From a virus, in IMG/VR virus record IMGVR_UViG_3300025889_000765, positions 1 through 27,517 of that record: a DNA stretch of 27,517 bases. One strand, 5' to 3'. This document shows positions 1 through 9,733 of this stretch, one piece after another; the stretch's first letter is position 1; every line of letters begins with the position of its first letter. The position numbers were made by a program, and so were the translations under genes. Under the pieces are notes generated by a model, which saw only the letters and a list, made by a program, of their open reading frames with translations, did no database searches and was not told the origin of the DNA.

Positions 1-3000
1 CTAAGCCCTTACTCTTATCAAGCATCAATCCAACAGGTTGACCAGCAGCAGTTACAGCATTAATGCCATTGTAATCCTGATACAGAGTGCTCAGATCATT
101 CACATCATACCAAGTGCCATACTGACCAGTGTAGAAGATAGAGGACACAATCACATCATCGCTAACAGGCTTAGTGTTTACTGTCCAACCTCTTGATTCG
201 AGTCTGTGCTTCGCGTATGTGCCTCCGACTCCTGGGGTTTGCATGTTTGTGGAGTTTAGGGTGATGATACCGCTAACTGTATTAGCATTGTTGATACTTA
301 AGAGAACATTGTCGATGCTTTGGGTGTTTAGTTTGGTATTTTCGAAAGTTCTATCAAAGTCTGTAGTTCCTGAAGTATTATCGAAGCAACCAGAAGGAAA
401 ACTCTCTAAGCTGGTGCATTGACCCCAAGTAACGGCCATGTTAGTCGCAGACCTGAAGTCTAGTTGAGGGAAACTAGATAAGTTGCTACAGGTAGCCCAA
501 GTCAGCGCAAAGTTAGTTCCTTTACTTGTATCAATCTGCGGAAAACTAGAAAGACTAACGCAGCCTCTCCAGGCTTCTGCGAAATGCGTTACATTAGCAG
601 TATTAATTGAGGGGAAACTAGAAAGACTACCACAGCTTTGCCAAGTTTGACCTAAGTAAGTTACTAAACCGGTATCAATTAAAGGAAAACTTGAAAGACT
701 ATTGCAATAAAGCCAAGTTGCATTAAAGCTAGTAGCTTGACTTGTATCTATTTGAGGAAAATCTAAAAGATTTCTACAGTAAGCCCAAGTTCCTCCAAAA
801 GAGTATGCTTGGCTTGTATCAATTAGGGGAAAACTAGTGAGAGCATTACATTCTCTCCAAGTCGCAGGAAGGCTAGTTGCTTGACCTGTATCAATCAGAG
901 GAAAGCTAGAAAGGTTGGAGCAGAAACCCCAAGTGCTATCAAAATTAGTCACTTGGCTTGTGTCAATTAATGGGAAAGAAACAAGGTTTTGGCAGTTATA
1001 CCAGGAAGTCCCCAAGCTAGTTGCTTGGCTAGTATCAATCAGAGGAAACTCAGTGATCCAGGTTGCTTGTCTCCAGTAACCATAAAAATTAGTAACATCA
1101 CCATAAGCACTTGCTCCAATTGCACTTGCACCACCTTCTCTGAAGTATTCGAATGCAGTGTCAATCTCAGACTGATCTAGTGCTACGTTTCTTACCAACA
1201 TGCCTAGAAGGTCATCATTGAATGAGTAGTTTACTGATAAACTGTTTGTTCCGATTGAGAAAGTTCCTGATGGTAGAAGAACACCGTAAGCTGCTGTTCC
1301 TCTTACATCTGATATAACTGCTGTTCCACTTACCTGACCTGGGACTTCTACGAGGAGTCTATCATCTACCTTGTCAAAGTCTAGGTAGTAGTATCCATCT
1401 GCTTCTGCTAATACAGGTCTTGCTGTGCTTGTTGGTTGTTTTGCGTGGAAGCCTGCTACTTCTCTGAGTGAGATATTGTCGAATGTGTTTGGGTAAGGAT
1501 CTTCTGTTGTGTATTCTGGGAGTCCTGTTACTCCTGATTTAGAGGCTAGGTAAGATTCTACTAAATCTACTTCTGCTCCGTTTAACTCTCGATCAACAAA
1601 AATTACTCCATACCATTCAGATGGATGAGGTGATGCGATATAAAGAGGATTTTGCGCGATAAGCAAGTTATTAGCAGAATTGGTTCCTGTATTAGTTCCT
1701 CCTATTGGTGACTCAACAATCCCATCCTTTCGGAGATAGGAATTTGCCGCATCAAATTTTTGAGTCCAGACATTAATGGAAGAACCGTCAGGCTCTGTGT
1801 AGGTAAGTCCTGCACCTGCGAACATTGACATATCACTTGTATTTTTAACACTATAAGTTTGAATATTACTAGTAGTTGACCAGTGAATTGCCGCTACAGT
1901 CGTAGAATCTGCCCATAAAGCTCCGCAAGCAAAAGTAAAAGGTTGCGCTATTGGGGTTGCAAAATCAGAAGTCTGCATACAGTCATCCACCCCATCAAAG
2001 TCCAGGTAGTAAAGACCATTAGACTCTTGCAGAACAGGTCTTGCGGTGCTTGTTGTTTGGGTGGCGTGGTTTCCAGGGAGTTCTTTGAGGGAGACGTTGT
2101 CGATGGTGCCGCTAAATGATCGCGCCTGGAAATACAATCTTGTATTTCCCACCGCCTTCATTCTTGCGGTTTTTCGCCCGTTGCCGTCTATTGTCTGCGT
2201 GGATGCCCCGTTCCCGGCAAAAACGACTACAGTTCCGCTCACTGTAGTTTGATCCCAAGATATTTCGTAGGTTTTCCCGGCGACCAAGCAGATTTGATCG
2301 AGGTTTGAAAATCCTGTTGTTACACATGATGCAACGCCGCCGGAAATCGTCCAGCCCGGCCCTTTGTTCCAGGCGGTATCGGTGTCAAACGTCCCGTTTG
2401 TGACCTGCTCACTTCCCAACTGCAAGCCCTTAGACTTGTCGAGTATCAACCCAACAGGCTGTCCCGCACCTGTGACTGGAATTGTTCCATTTGAATCCTC
2501 GAACAAGGTATCAAAATCAGAAGGATCATACCAAGCACCTTCCTCACCACTTGCGAATAGTGATGATATGGGGGCAGAGGGCATTGGTGATGGGTTGTGT
2601 AGAGAAATGTATAGAGAAGAAGTTTCAGGAATGAAGTGACGTTCGAGAGCTATTTCTTGAGAAGCGAAGAACTGGTCTCTAAAACGTTTCCAATAACCGC
2701 CATACACTCCTAGCATTTCCCCGCCAGCAAGAGTTAATCCTGAAGCGTTGAAGTGAACTTTTCCTAAGTCTCCAAAGTAATCATACTCATCGACATTGAA
2801 TAGGGTTACATCATAATCAGGATCTTCCGTAAGCTCTTGCTGCTGTTCACGAACTATGTTAACATATTGGTAGTTTGCGTTCGTATTTAGTAGGTAATGA
2901 GTGTTTGCAATATAGAATGGGAAGTCTTCTGCTTGATTGGCAAACTGCCCATACATTATGTTTTTTAGGTCTGCTTGGAGATTATCATAAAAGAGCCTAA

Positions 3001-3991
3001 AGTAATCACCCCAGCTATTTGCGATATCCATTGGGTTAGGATAATTAACTTGGGGACCATAGTAACTTCCTGATTCAGACTCTCCCTGCATCATAAAGAT
3101 GCCTCTAATTTCTATCTCTTCGTCTGGGTTAGCCTGTCTTAGGCTTTGGATAGCTGCTGATACGTCATTTACTAATGTGTAGTATAAACCGAACCCTTGA
3201 TTATAAGCAAAGGCTCCTCCCATATCTGTCCATGAGAGTTGATTAAAAGGAGCATCAAGACCACTCACCATGAAAGTCCCAGTGTGAGTGTTTTTAATTA
3301 AGTGAAGAACTTCTGGTGGGCGGCTAGGGCCAGCATCCAATTCTGAGGCATACTTCATAAATGGAAGAAGCATGTCATAATGAGGTTCACGACCAGACCA
3401 CCTGTGAGCACTGCTAAAGAAGGTTGAATATCTAGTCGCGTTGTATAATTGATTTGCGTCATTAATTACCCAGCTACCTGAACTTGCAGTAAGGCTATCT
3501 GGCTGCCAAATTTTGCACAACTGCTGAGGAACTTTAAATTCTGCTGGGACTTCGGTTCCTGATAGAGGGACTAGGTAGCCATCAATATTACTTTGACCAA
3601 CAGCAATGAAAACTTTTCTAGTTCTTCTAGGTAGAACAATATTTTGTCGTTCATCTGAGGATGAGGCGCTACCAAAAGTTAATGTCTTGCCTCCGGTTGG
3701 TGCGAATATATTTGCTGTAAGCCTATAGACCTTATCAGGGTTGACAGTAACCTGTTGGGTTAGTTCTCCAGAAGATAGCTGTAAGGTGCCTCGGTAAAAC
3801 TCATACGTGGAATTACCATTTACATCTACCCAACCATCTGAGCTAGCATCAAAATTTCCATTTAGGACTACCTGATCACCTAAGGTTTGAGATTGTGATT
3901 TATCTAAAACTAGACCGACAGGTTGACCAACCTCCGTAACCGGAGTTCCTGAAAAATCCTGATACAAATCGCTTAGATCGCTGAATCTCAT
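1..3991 (-). CDS. Giant modular tail fibre / receptor-binding protein with SASA esterase and 24-residue repeats (partial, 3' end outside window)
   Basis: This frame stays open from ATG at 3991-3989 to the left edge (over 1,330 codons) and has no stop in the window. An AGGGT ribosome site lies 7 nt before the ATG. Domains by residue: 1-40, a linker module ending GQPVGLVLDKS; about 125-430, a SASA/SGNH-type carbohydrate esterase with GQSN (Ser134), QGES (Glu304) and VHFNASG (His413); about 470-520, a second QPVGLILDKSKGL linker; about 525-635, a jelly-roll carbohydrate-binding-like domain starting VTNGTFD; about 640-820, a LamG-like domain (YYLDFDGVDD); about 840-960, a second LamG-type start (YYYLDFDKVDD); about 960-1200, 24-residue repeats; about 1200-1270, a repeat cap (RGWTV); then a third QPVGLMLDKSKGL linker at the window edge. 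It is last in the baseplate operon, where P2-like phages carry the fibre gene. Inferred role: binding and deacetylating host surface glycans. The domain calls are fairly sure; the target is unknown. Confidence 0.85.
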   Translation of the reverse strand, partial: MRFSDLSDLYQDFSGTPVTEVGQPVGLVLDKSQSQTLGDQVVLNGNFDASSDGWVDVNGNSTYEFYRGTLQLSSGELTQQVTVNPDKVYRLTANIFAPTGGKTLTFGSASSSDERQNIVLPRRTRKVFIAVGQSNIDGYLVPLSGTEVPAEFKVPQQLCKIWQPDSLTASSGSWVINDANQLYNATRYSTFFSSAHRWSGREPHYDMLLPFMKYASELDAGPSRPPEVLHLIKNTHTGTFMVSGLDAPFNQLSWTDMGGAFAYNQGFGLYYTLVNDVSAAIQSLRQANPDEEIEIRGIFMMQGESESGSYYGPQVNYPNPMDIANSWGDYFRLFYDNLQADLKNIMYGQFANQAEDFPFYIANTHYLLNTNANYQYVNIVREQQQELTEDPDYDVTLFNVDEYDYFGDLGKVHFNASGLTLAGGEMLGVYGGYWKRFRDQFFASQEIALERHFIPETSSLYISLHNPSPMPSAPISSLFASGEEGAWYDPSDFDTLFEDSNGTIPVTGAGQPVGLILDKSKGLQLGSEQVTNGTFDTDTAWNKGPGWTISGGVASCVTTGFSNLDQICLVAGKTYEISWDQTTVSGTVVVFAGNGASTQTIDGNGRKTARMKAVGNTRLYFQARSFSGTIDNVSLKELPGNHATQTTSTARPVLQESNGLYYLDFDGVDDCMQTSDFATPIAQPFTFACGALWADSTTVAAIHWSTTSNIQTYSVKNTSDMSMFAGAGLTYTEPDGSSINVWTQKFDAANSYLRKDGIVESPIGGTNTGTNSANNLLIAQNPLYIASPHPSEWYGVIFVDRELNGAEVDLVESYLASKSGVTGLPEYTTEDPYPNTFDNISLREVAGFHAKQPTSTARPVLAEADGYYYLDFDKVDDRLLVEVPGQVSGTAVISDVRGTAAYGVLLPSGTFSIGTNSLSVNYSFNDDLLGMLVRNVALDQSEIDTAFEYFREGGASAIGASAYGDVTNFYGYWRQATWITEFPLIDTSQATSLGTSWYNCQNLVSFPLIDTSQVTNFDSTWGFCSNLSSFPLIDTGQATSLPATWRECNALTSFPLIDTSQAYSFGGTWAYCRNLLDFPQIDTSQATSFNATWLYCNSLSSFPLIDTGLVTYLGQTWQSCGSLSSFPSINTANVTHFAEAWRGCVSLSSFPQIDTSKGTNFALTWATCSNLSSFPQLDFRSATNMAVTWGQCTSLESFPSGCFDNTSGTTDFDRTFENTKLNTQSIDNVLLSINNANTVSGIITLNSTNMQTPGVGGTYAKHRLESRGWTVNTKPVSDDVIVSSIFYTGQYGTWYDVNDLSTLYQDYNGINAVTAAGQPVGLMLDKSKGL
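385..1100 (-). repeat. 72-bp tandem coding repeats (24-residue SFPLIDT repeats, BspA/DUF285-like)
   Basis: The plus-strand image of the IDT codons recurs at 528, 600, 672, 744, 816, 888, 960 and 1032, exactly 72 bp apart. Degenerate copies lie on both sides. Each unit reads SFPLIDTSQ, then about 7 residues, W, two residues, C, two residues, L. F-P, Trp17, Cys20 and Leu23 of the unit are nearly invariant. Positions 14-15, 18-19 and 21-22 differ in almost every copy. The pattern resembles the BspA-like/DUF285 leucine-rich repeats of surface adhesins (LxxFDTSxVTNMxxMFxxC). It probably forms a solenoid with a variable binding face. Confidence 0.85.
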
Positions 3992-4010
3992 ACTTTTACC
4001 CTAAACCTAT

Positions 4011-7000
4011 TTAGCCTATCCAGAAACCAAATTCAATATTTTCTAGCGCAGATTCACCTTCCACAGGAACAGCTTCTATTGCTTCAGCGACTTCCTCGGA
4101 AGGAGTGTAAGAACCTTCAAGCAAGTCTTGAGCATCAAGATCCTTAATTTCTAAGAATATCAGTTGACCATTAGGATTATAATCACCTTCTCCGCCTCCT
4201 CCTGGTCCACCTTGAGCATTAAAACCTTGATAGTTAGTTAAGTCTCTATAACTGTCTCTACCCCCTCCGACAAGTCCGTGAATAGACGATGATTTATTAT
4301 AATCTCTACTCAAGAACCCATCAAGCCTAGCTTTCCCAGCAAATCTTGCGAATGTCTTTATTATAGTTCTTATATCAGGTTCAGGTAGATCCATTCGTAT
4401 GGGATCACAATATTTATTAAACAGAGGTCCTATTAAATCTCCTGCTAATTCTAGTCTGGTATAATCCCAAAGGGTTTCGTCTCGGAGAGATATTTCATCC
4501 AACAGAATGAATTGATTTAAGTTTTCCCTCTTAGGTATCATGAAAACTTCAATTAAATAATGCTGATTTGGATTATGTAAAGCACTTGTTTGATTAGAGC
4601 CACAACCGATAAAGGTGTCAAACTCAAAAGAAATTTCTGAAAAATATTTCTCTTCAAACAAGGCAACCGAGTCATTAAAGTTGCTTAACTCTGACTCTGG
4701 GTCGTTGTTGGTTCTGAGGCATCTAAATACCTTCGCACCTAAGTCATCAGCTTGAGTGTAGCCTTGAGTATCAAAAGAACTTCTATGTGCCAAGTCTCTT
4801 AGAATCTTATCGACCGTAATATTATTCTTATTTAGCTTTACCCAATTACCGCTAACGTCATAGTGATAGCTGTCATTGCCTTCTAGCTCTGTGTGAATCC
4901 ATACCCCTACTTCTGCATTCGTTAATGCTGTTCCATCATTTAAAGAAGCTAAACCCTTGAGACTAACTTTAAATTTGTGGTTTGGACTAAGGAATGAATC
5001 TTGTCTGAAGGTCCCTAGTTGATCTGAGAAGTCGCTGCCGTTTACATGGAATCTTAGTCTAGGAAGTCCATTAATACTTCTTAGCTTTACAAAAACATTC
5101 TCACGGATATAGGAATCTTCATCAAAGTTAACTAAATCGTATATTATGAATTCATTCTCAGGAGATGATCCCGAAGTATGAATCATATCCAGACCATCTA
5201 TCAACGTAGAGTTAATTACTTCATATGTGCCTGTGTAATTGTCTCTACTCGTTCTCGCTACTAAAGCATTTGAGGCACCGGCAGCATAACTCCCGTTCTC
5301 CAGGGAGGGTCCAAACGTAGCTGATCTTGTATTTAGCTTGATTACGTTTGAGCTATTTCTTGTATAGACTGCTTCACCGTTAAGGCCTCTATCTTGGAAA
5401 TCGCTATTCTTCAGGATACTGCCGAAGCAGTGGCTTAGGATATCTGTAGGATTTTGTGAGTAAACTTGAGTCGTTAATGGGTGAAAGTTAAACGTGCTAA
5501 CATACTCTTGATATAGTTGGTGAATTTTTCTACCAAAAGAATAGTTATAATACCCTTCAATAGAGTTTAGGACAGTGTCAGAACAGGATAATTTTTTATT
5601 AGCTTCTGATCCTGATACGTTGAACCAATAAGCCTTTTGAGCATAATCTGATCTATTAAGCAATGTAGTTGCTAGTCTATAGGCTTGAGCTTCTAATTTC
5701 TTCTGCTCAATTTTATAGATGACATACATGAATGGGTCTAGCTGCTCGCGGTCTTGGTATAAAATTGACGCATCAGACTCAAGGCCATATTGAGCTATAC
5801 CTCTCGTTGGTATTGTGTTAGCTAGATAATACCCATAGAATAAGCCATCTCCATTTGGTATACATTGCTTATAGATATCAGGAATACCTGAAAGTAAGCC
5901 GTCACACGTAGCTGAGGTTGATACGAATTCTAAGGATGATGGAATTAGTCCCCTAGTTATTAGGCTCGAATCCTGAGAGCTAGTAAGTCCAGGAATACGG
6001 CTAGATCTGAAGATTGGTGGATTAAAACCTGACCTATCAAAATATCCCACTAAATTTAGAGCGTTCTTATAGTTTCTTCTTCTAGTTGATTTCCTTATCG
6101 TATTAATAATATTTGTTGTGTTAAAAGTAACACCATGATTAGGGTTAGGGACGGTCCCTGTTTGTGGGTCTGGGAGTTCTGGTGCGCTAGAAACTGCATA
6201 TAGTGAGGCTAGTCTCTGTCTTCCCAAACCACTAAACTCTACCAATCCTTCTAAAATATTAATACCAACAGTTCTCAGGTTATTAGTTTGGGCTGGGTAG
6301 TCAGTTGGATCTCTTGAGATCTCTGTGAAGAGATTGCCTGTGGCTAGATAATCACTTGTATCTTCTAAGTATGTGCTAATTATTGCTATTGCGTGAGCAG
6401 GCGAAAACTCCTGAGCGGTTCTAGCTGCCATTAATATGGCATACTTAGAGTCCGAGGTAAATTGAATTTTATTAAAATCAAACTCTCCCGCTAAGAAATC
6501 TAGTCTGTAGTGTGAGGATTTACCGTTCCATAAGGAAAGATATTCGCTCTTATTCTTATCCGGTAAACTTACGACACGATCCCAATTAGGAGCTAATTCA
6601 AGAGATGATGTAAACAATAGCCAAGAGTTATCAATTGCTAAAGTATTTTGATTATCAATAGAGTTAGCTTTTACATAGGCTACTAAAGTTGCCGCAAATT
6701 CAGGATTGACGCCAAAACAAACTAGGAGATCTTCGAGAGCATCCAAGAACGGCTTTGTAATATCAGATGTGACGTAATAAGGAATTTCCTCAAATGGAGG
6801 GATAGGATGAACTTTACCTCTGTAATTAAATACGAAATTATCTGAGTCTTGTGGGAATGGCTGATTGGCTAGTCTAAAGTTGTTTGGAAATTTCCTGTAA
6901 AGATTTAGTAGGATCTTATCAACAGCCGCTCGAATATTATTATCGAAGTTTTTTGTATCGTAATTATCAATCCCTAAACTGTCTGCTACCTCTCTCGTGA

Positions 7001-8168
7001 ATGTAAAAAAGTTCTCGAAATATCTAGACTCAGTCGCCAGAGCATACATGACCAAGAATGGAAGGTAAGATTCCCAGAGTTCTTGAATATAAGAGTCTAG
7101 GTCTATTCCTCCTGGGCCAAATAAATTGTCTAAAGCAAGCTGAATACTTTGCTTAGTTCCTGTTCGTTTGTATACAGAAACAGCGTTAGCTAACTGAAGT
7201 CTCCACTTATTTTTATCATAGCCTAGCAACTTCCAACCAATCAGGTTTGCGAGTTCAGGGAGATACTCATCTGGGCAGTCTTGGAGATCGTATAGAGTTT
7301 TAAGCTGATTAACTTCATCCTGTCTATCAGCAATGGAGAAGGAAAAAGCTTTTATAAGTCGCCAGAAAGCTCCGTTACTTACTAGGTTCTCTGGGGCTTC
7401 TGCTGTGGTTGAGTAAAGCTCGAAGCTATCGGCAACGTAGGAATCCAGCTTGTTTAGATATGTTTCTGAGTAAAGGATCTCATTTATTGTTTTTAGTTTA
7501 TCAAGCTGTTGAGTTCCGCTTACATATTCACCATCGCCACGCTTAAAATCTGTTGGTATATAAGGAAATCTATTCTTCCAAACATACTCTGTTATTGCAT
7601 TTACTCCTTCAACAATCCCTAGATGCTTGTCTTCATATAGATAGTCACACAAGTAATCAATGACGATGGAGTAAGGTTGAATCCCTGCTATCTCGCTCGT
7701 TATCGCTAAAAGATAAAACCAACCTAGAGAGTTGATATAAGAATCTACGCTGTCTTGATCTGAACGGCTATTAATCAGTGTAGGGATTAAATCGGTTTCT
7801 AAGTATGTTCTAAATGCTGCTACTGAAGTAAAATCTCGGAAAGACTTGTTTAGTGGGTATAATACTTCTCTCTCAAACTTAAATTTGTCAATATCAGTTA
7901 TACGATTTTTCTTGTTGAAAAAAGATTCTATTCCCTCAAACGTAGCTAAATTAGAAAATGTAGTCCCAGTAGGTAAGCTTAATATAGAAGGTAGATTTTC
8001 TGCTAGTTCTAAGTGAGATTTGATGACCGTATCCAAGACATCGACTTTTTCTCCAAAGGCATTCTTATCCTCCAAGATGTAATATCTTGGGATAAGCGAC
8101 TCCATTACATCAGAGAAGTTTCTCTTGAAATGGCGTTGTTTCTTAGAAGAAAATCTACTATCTACCAT
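4011..8168 (-). CDS. Baseplate wedge protein, gp7 / P2 tail protein I-like, 1385 aa
   Basis: The gene starts at ATG 8168, which shares one base with the stop of the gp6-like gene (TGATG), with GAGGG just upstream. Residues about 290-390 carry the feature that identifies it: a DCPDEYLPELANLIGW segment followed by KRTGTKQSIQLALDNLFG. This matches the core of P2 gpI-type tail proteins, where a helical segment precedes a 'rHkGT..a...al..lG' motif. The rest is much larger than P2 gpI (about 180 aa) and closer in size to T4 gp7 (about 1030 aa). It includes a FSPAHAIAI motif near residue 590, beta-rich middle domains and a glycine-rich stretch near residues 1305-1325. Its place directly after the gpJ/gp6 gene is where P2 I and T4 gp7 lie. 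Inferred role: baseplate wedge scaffold linking the ring to the fibres. The family call is good; the extra domains are not recognised. Confidence 0.75.
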   Translation of the reverse strand: MVDSRFSSKKQRHFKRNFSDVMESLIPRYYILEDKNAFGEKVDVLDTVIKSHLELAENLPSILSLPTGTTFSNLATFEGIESFFNKKNRITDIDKFKFEREVLYPLNKSFRDFTSVAAFRTYLETDLIPTLINSRSDQDSVDSYINSLGWFYLLAITSEIAGIQPYSIVIDYLCDYLYEDKHLGIVEGVNAITEYVWKNRFPYIPTDFKRGDGEYVSGTQQLDKLKTINEILYSETYLNKLDSYVADSFELYSTTAEAPENLVSNGAFWRLIKAFSFSIADRQDEVNQLKTLYDLQDCPDEYLPELANLIGWKLLGYDKNKWRLQLANAVSVYKRTGTKQSIQLALDNLFGPGGIDLDSYIQELWESYLPFLVMYALATESRYFENFFTFTREVADSLGIDNYDTKNFDNNIRAAVDKILLNLYRKFPNNFRLANQPFPQDSDNFVFNYRGKVHPIPPFEEIPYYVTSDITKPFLDALEDLLVCFGVNPEFAATLVAYVKANSIDNQNTLAIDNSWLLFTSSLELAPNWDRVVSLPDKNKSEYLSLWNGKSSHYRLDFLAGEFDFNKIQFTSDSKYAILMAARTAQEFSPAHAIAIISTYLEDTSDYLATGNLFTEISRDPTDYPAQTNNLRTVGINILEGLVEFSGLGRQRLASLYAVSSAPELPDPQTGTVPNPNHGVTFNTTNIINTIRKSTRRRNYKNALNLVGYFDRSGFNPPIFRSSRIPGLTSSQDSSLITRGLIPSSLEFVSTSATCDGLLSGIPDIYKQCIPNGDGLFYGYYLANTIPTRGIAQYGLESDASILYQDREQLDPFMYVIYKIEQKKLEAQAYRLATTLLNRSDYAQKAYWFNVSGSEANKKLSCSDTVLNSIEGYYNYSFGRKIHQLYQEYVSTFNFHPLTTQVYSQNPTDILSHCFGSILKNSDFQDRGLNGEAVYTRNSSNVIKLNTRSATFGPSLENGSYAAGASNALVARTSRDNYTGTYEVINSTLIDGLDMIHTSGSSPENEFIIYDLVNFDEDSYIRENVFVKLRSINGLPRLRFHVNGSDFSDQLGTFRQDSFLSPNHKFKVSLKGLASLNDGTALTNAEVGVWIHTELEGNDSYHYDVSGNWVKLNKNNITVDKILRDLAHRSSFDTQGYTQADDLGAKVFRCLRTNNDPESELSNFNDSVALFEEKYFSEISFEFDTFIGCGSNQTSALHNPNQHYLIEVFMIPKRENLNQFILLDEISLRDETLWDYTRLELAGDLIGPLFNKYCDPIRMDLPEPDIRTIIKTFARFAGKARLDGFLSRDYNKSSSIHGLVGGGRDSYRDLTNYQGFNAQGGPGGGGEGDYNPNGQLIFLEIKDLDAQDLLEGSYTPSEEVAEAIEAVPVEGESALENIEFGFWIG

Positions 8169-9733
8169 CAGACCCTCACAATATTGATAGTGAAGTTATT
8201 TAATTGAATAAATTCATTAAAATCAACCTTTATAGCTCCTTCGTAGTTATCAATAGTAGCAAAAATAACGGAAGGAAGTGAAAAGATTTCTCGTGCTAAA
8301 TCTTGTGGAACAAATTCTTGACCAAAATCTCTGTTATCAACATTGAAGTAAGAGGTTATGATGGAAGCTACATTTTGCTTAATAACTTCCTCGTTTTCTT
8401 TAAGTTCTTTAGAGATTCTAAGAGTAGTAACAATATCAAGGGTTCTAATGAGACCATCAACGACTACAACATCATCAGTAAGCATCTTCTTGGGCTCAAT
8501 AGCATCAATTAGTTGCTTTTTAAATGATGGACTAGCTTTCTTTAATTGAAGATCATTAGCCTTCTCTAGTATGTAGATATCTATGATATTTGCTGAGGAA
8601 AACGCTCTTCGTGTTGCTGCGATAGCTTTTCCCGCTGAGCCATAATTAGATATAAAAGAGTTAGAGAAAGATTGATAATCAAGCATTGTTACTAGTCTAT
8701 CTTGTCGTCTAAATGCGAGGGGAGCATACCTCTTAGCATGGGCTATCGTCTCAGCATTGCCTCCCCCTGTGGCCTGAGAGACGCTTTCAAGAGTGCCTGC
8801 TCTAGGCACACTGCCTACCTCTCCTTGCATTGGCACGTTAATAAAGCTCTTAGGTAGGTTTCCTCTAGTCCCTCCACCAGCCCTGTAGGTAATAACAAAT
8901 GCGTCTCCGGGACTTGGGGATCTAGATAAAATGTTGTCTCCGAATACTAAAGTGGCTTTGTAGTCATCGTCTGAAATAACTTGGAAGACTTTACTATCTC
9001 CACCACTTACATAATAAAGATTTTCAACTTCTGTGTATCTCTCATTGGCTACAAGAACTTCAATAGAACCCTCTACTACAGGAGATATATCTAAAGATAT
9101 AAACTTAACTCCATTGCCAGCACCGAAGTTACCTTCTTTTCTAATTAAAGCTCCCTCAATTAAAACTAACTTGTTGAAAGTTAATCCATTTATACTATCA
9201 TCATACGTTAGCGTGATAGATCCATCTGAATTAGAAAAATCTACCATACCGTTTTGGGTTTTATATAAGGTATAAGATAGCTGCTCCCCGTCTTCGGGGG
9301 AACTGATAGTTACCACTCTATTATCGGCTGGTATATCAAAAGTCTCGGATTTAGCAATTCTTGCGTCTAAAGTTATCACTGCGCTTGCCACCGCGCTCGT
9401 AGGTCCTTTTAGTCTAACGCCAATTAGTTCTAAAAGCTTCTTGACACTGTTTCTATTTCTAGCTGTTCTTAGGAAGTTTTCATTTGCTAAGAAATCAGCT
9501 TTCATAGAGGTGACTGTTCCCACGTATGCCATGAGGTCAATTAACATGACCCCAAGATCAGACTCTACAAAGTTATTATAATCTAGTGGATAAACTGCTT
9601 GAATATACTTAACTAAATTTAGTCTGATGCTGTCAAAGTCAGCACCTGCGTAATCAATGAGCGTAGACTTATTTATCTGAAAGTCTTTTACGACTTTCAT
9701 AAAATCAGATTCGACTGTGCCTTTAAATATCAT
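8168..9733 (-). CDS. Baseplate wedge protein gp6 / gpJ-like, 521 aa
   Basis: The N-terminus has the T4 gp6 / baseplate-J signature: a DFDSIRLNLVKYIQ helix, then FVESDLGVMLIDLMAYVG, ADFLANENFLRTARNR and VKKLLELIGVRLKGPTSA at residues about 28-115. In this family the region forms the ring dimerisation domain around the central hub. The middle is beta-rich, with a RAGGGTRGN turn and an ATGGGNAET motif near residue 320, as is common in gpJ proteins. The C-terminal half (DYQSFSNSFISNYG onward) is also typical of baseplate J. The gene overlaps the gp25-like stop by 4 nt (ATGA) and the next start by 1 nt, so translation is probably coupled. Its length (521 aa) is between P2 gpJ (about 300 aa) and T4 gp6 (660 aa). 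Confidence 0.9.
   Translation of the reverse strand: MIFKGTVESDFMKVVKDFQINKSTLIDYAGADFDSIRLNLVKYIQAVYPLDYNNFVESDLGVMLIDLMAYVGTVTSMKADFLANENFLRTARNRNSVKKLLELIGVRLKGPTSAVASAVITLDARIAKSETFDIPADNRVVTISSPEDGEQLSYTLYKTQNGMVDFSNSDGSITLTYDDSINGLTFNKLVLIEGALIRKEGNFGAGNGVKFISLDISPVVEGSIEVLVANERYTEVENLYYVSGGDSKVFQVISDDDYKATLVFGDNILSRSPSPGDAFVITYRAGGGTRGNLPKSFINVPMQGEVGSVPRAGTLESVSQATGGGNAETIAHAKRYAPLAFRRQDRLVTMLDYQSFSNSFISNYGSAGKAIAATRRAFSSANIIDIYILEKANDLQLKKASPSFKKQLIDAIEPKKMLTDDVVVVDGLIRTLDIVTTLRISKELKENEEVIKQNVASIITSYFNVDNRDFGQEFVPQDLAREIFSLPSVIFATIDNYEGAIKVDFNEFIQLNNFTINIVRV

Noticed and set aside
385-1110. Diversity-generating retroelement target in the fibre repeats
   Set aside because: No reverse transcriptase or template repeat is seen in the window, and variation is spread over periodic repeats rather than one variable region. 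The gene end lies outside the window, so this is not fully excluded.
2112-2327. 71-aa minus-strand reading frame in another phase, and several plus-strand frames opposite the fibre
   Set aside because: They lie inside the fibre reading frame, which is continuous and has recognisable domains. They are longer here only because the patch is GC-rich.
9285-9304. CCCCG-TCTT-CGGGG hairpin
   Set aside because: Short stem inside the gp6-like gene, no T tract and no gene boundary nearby.
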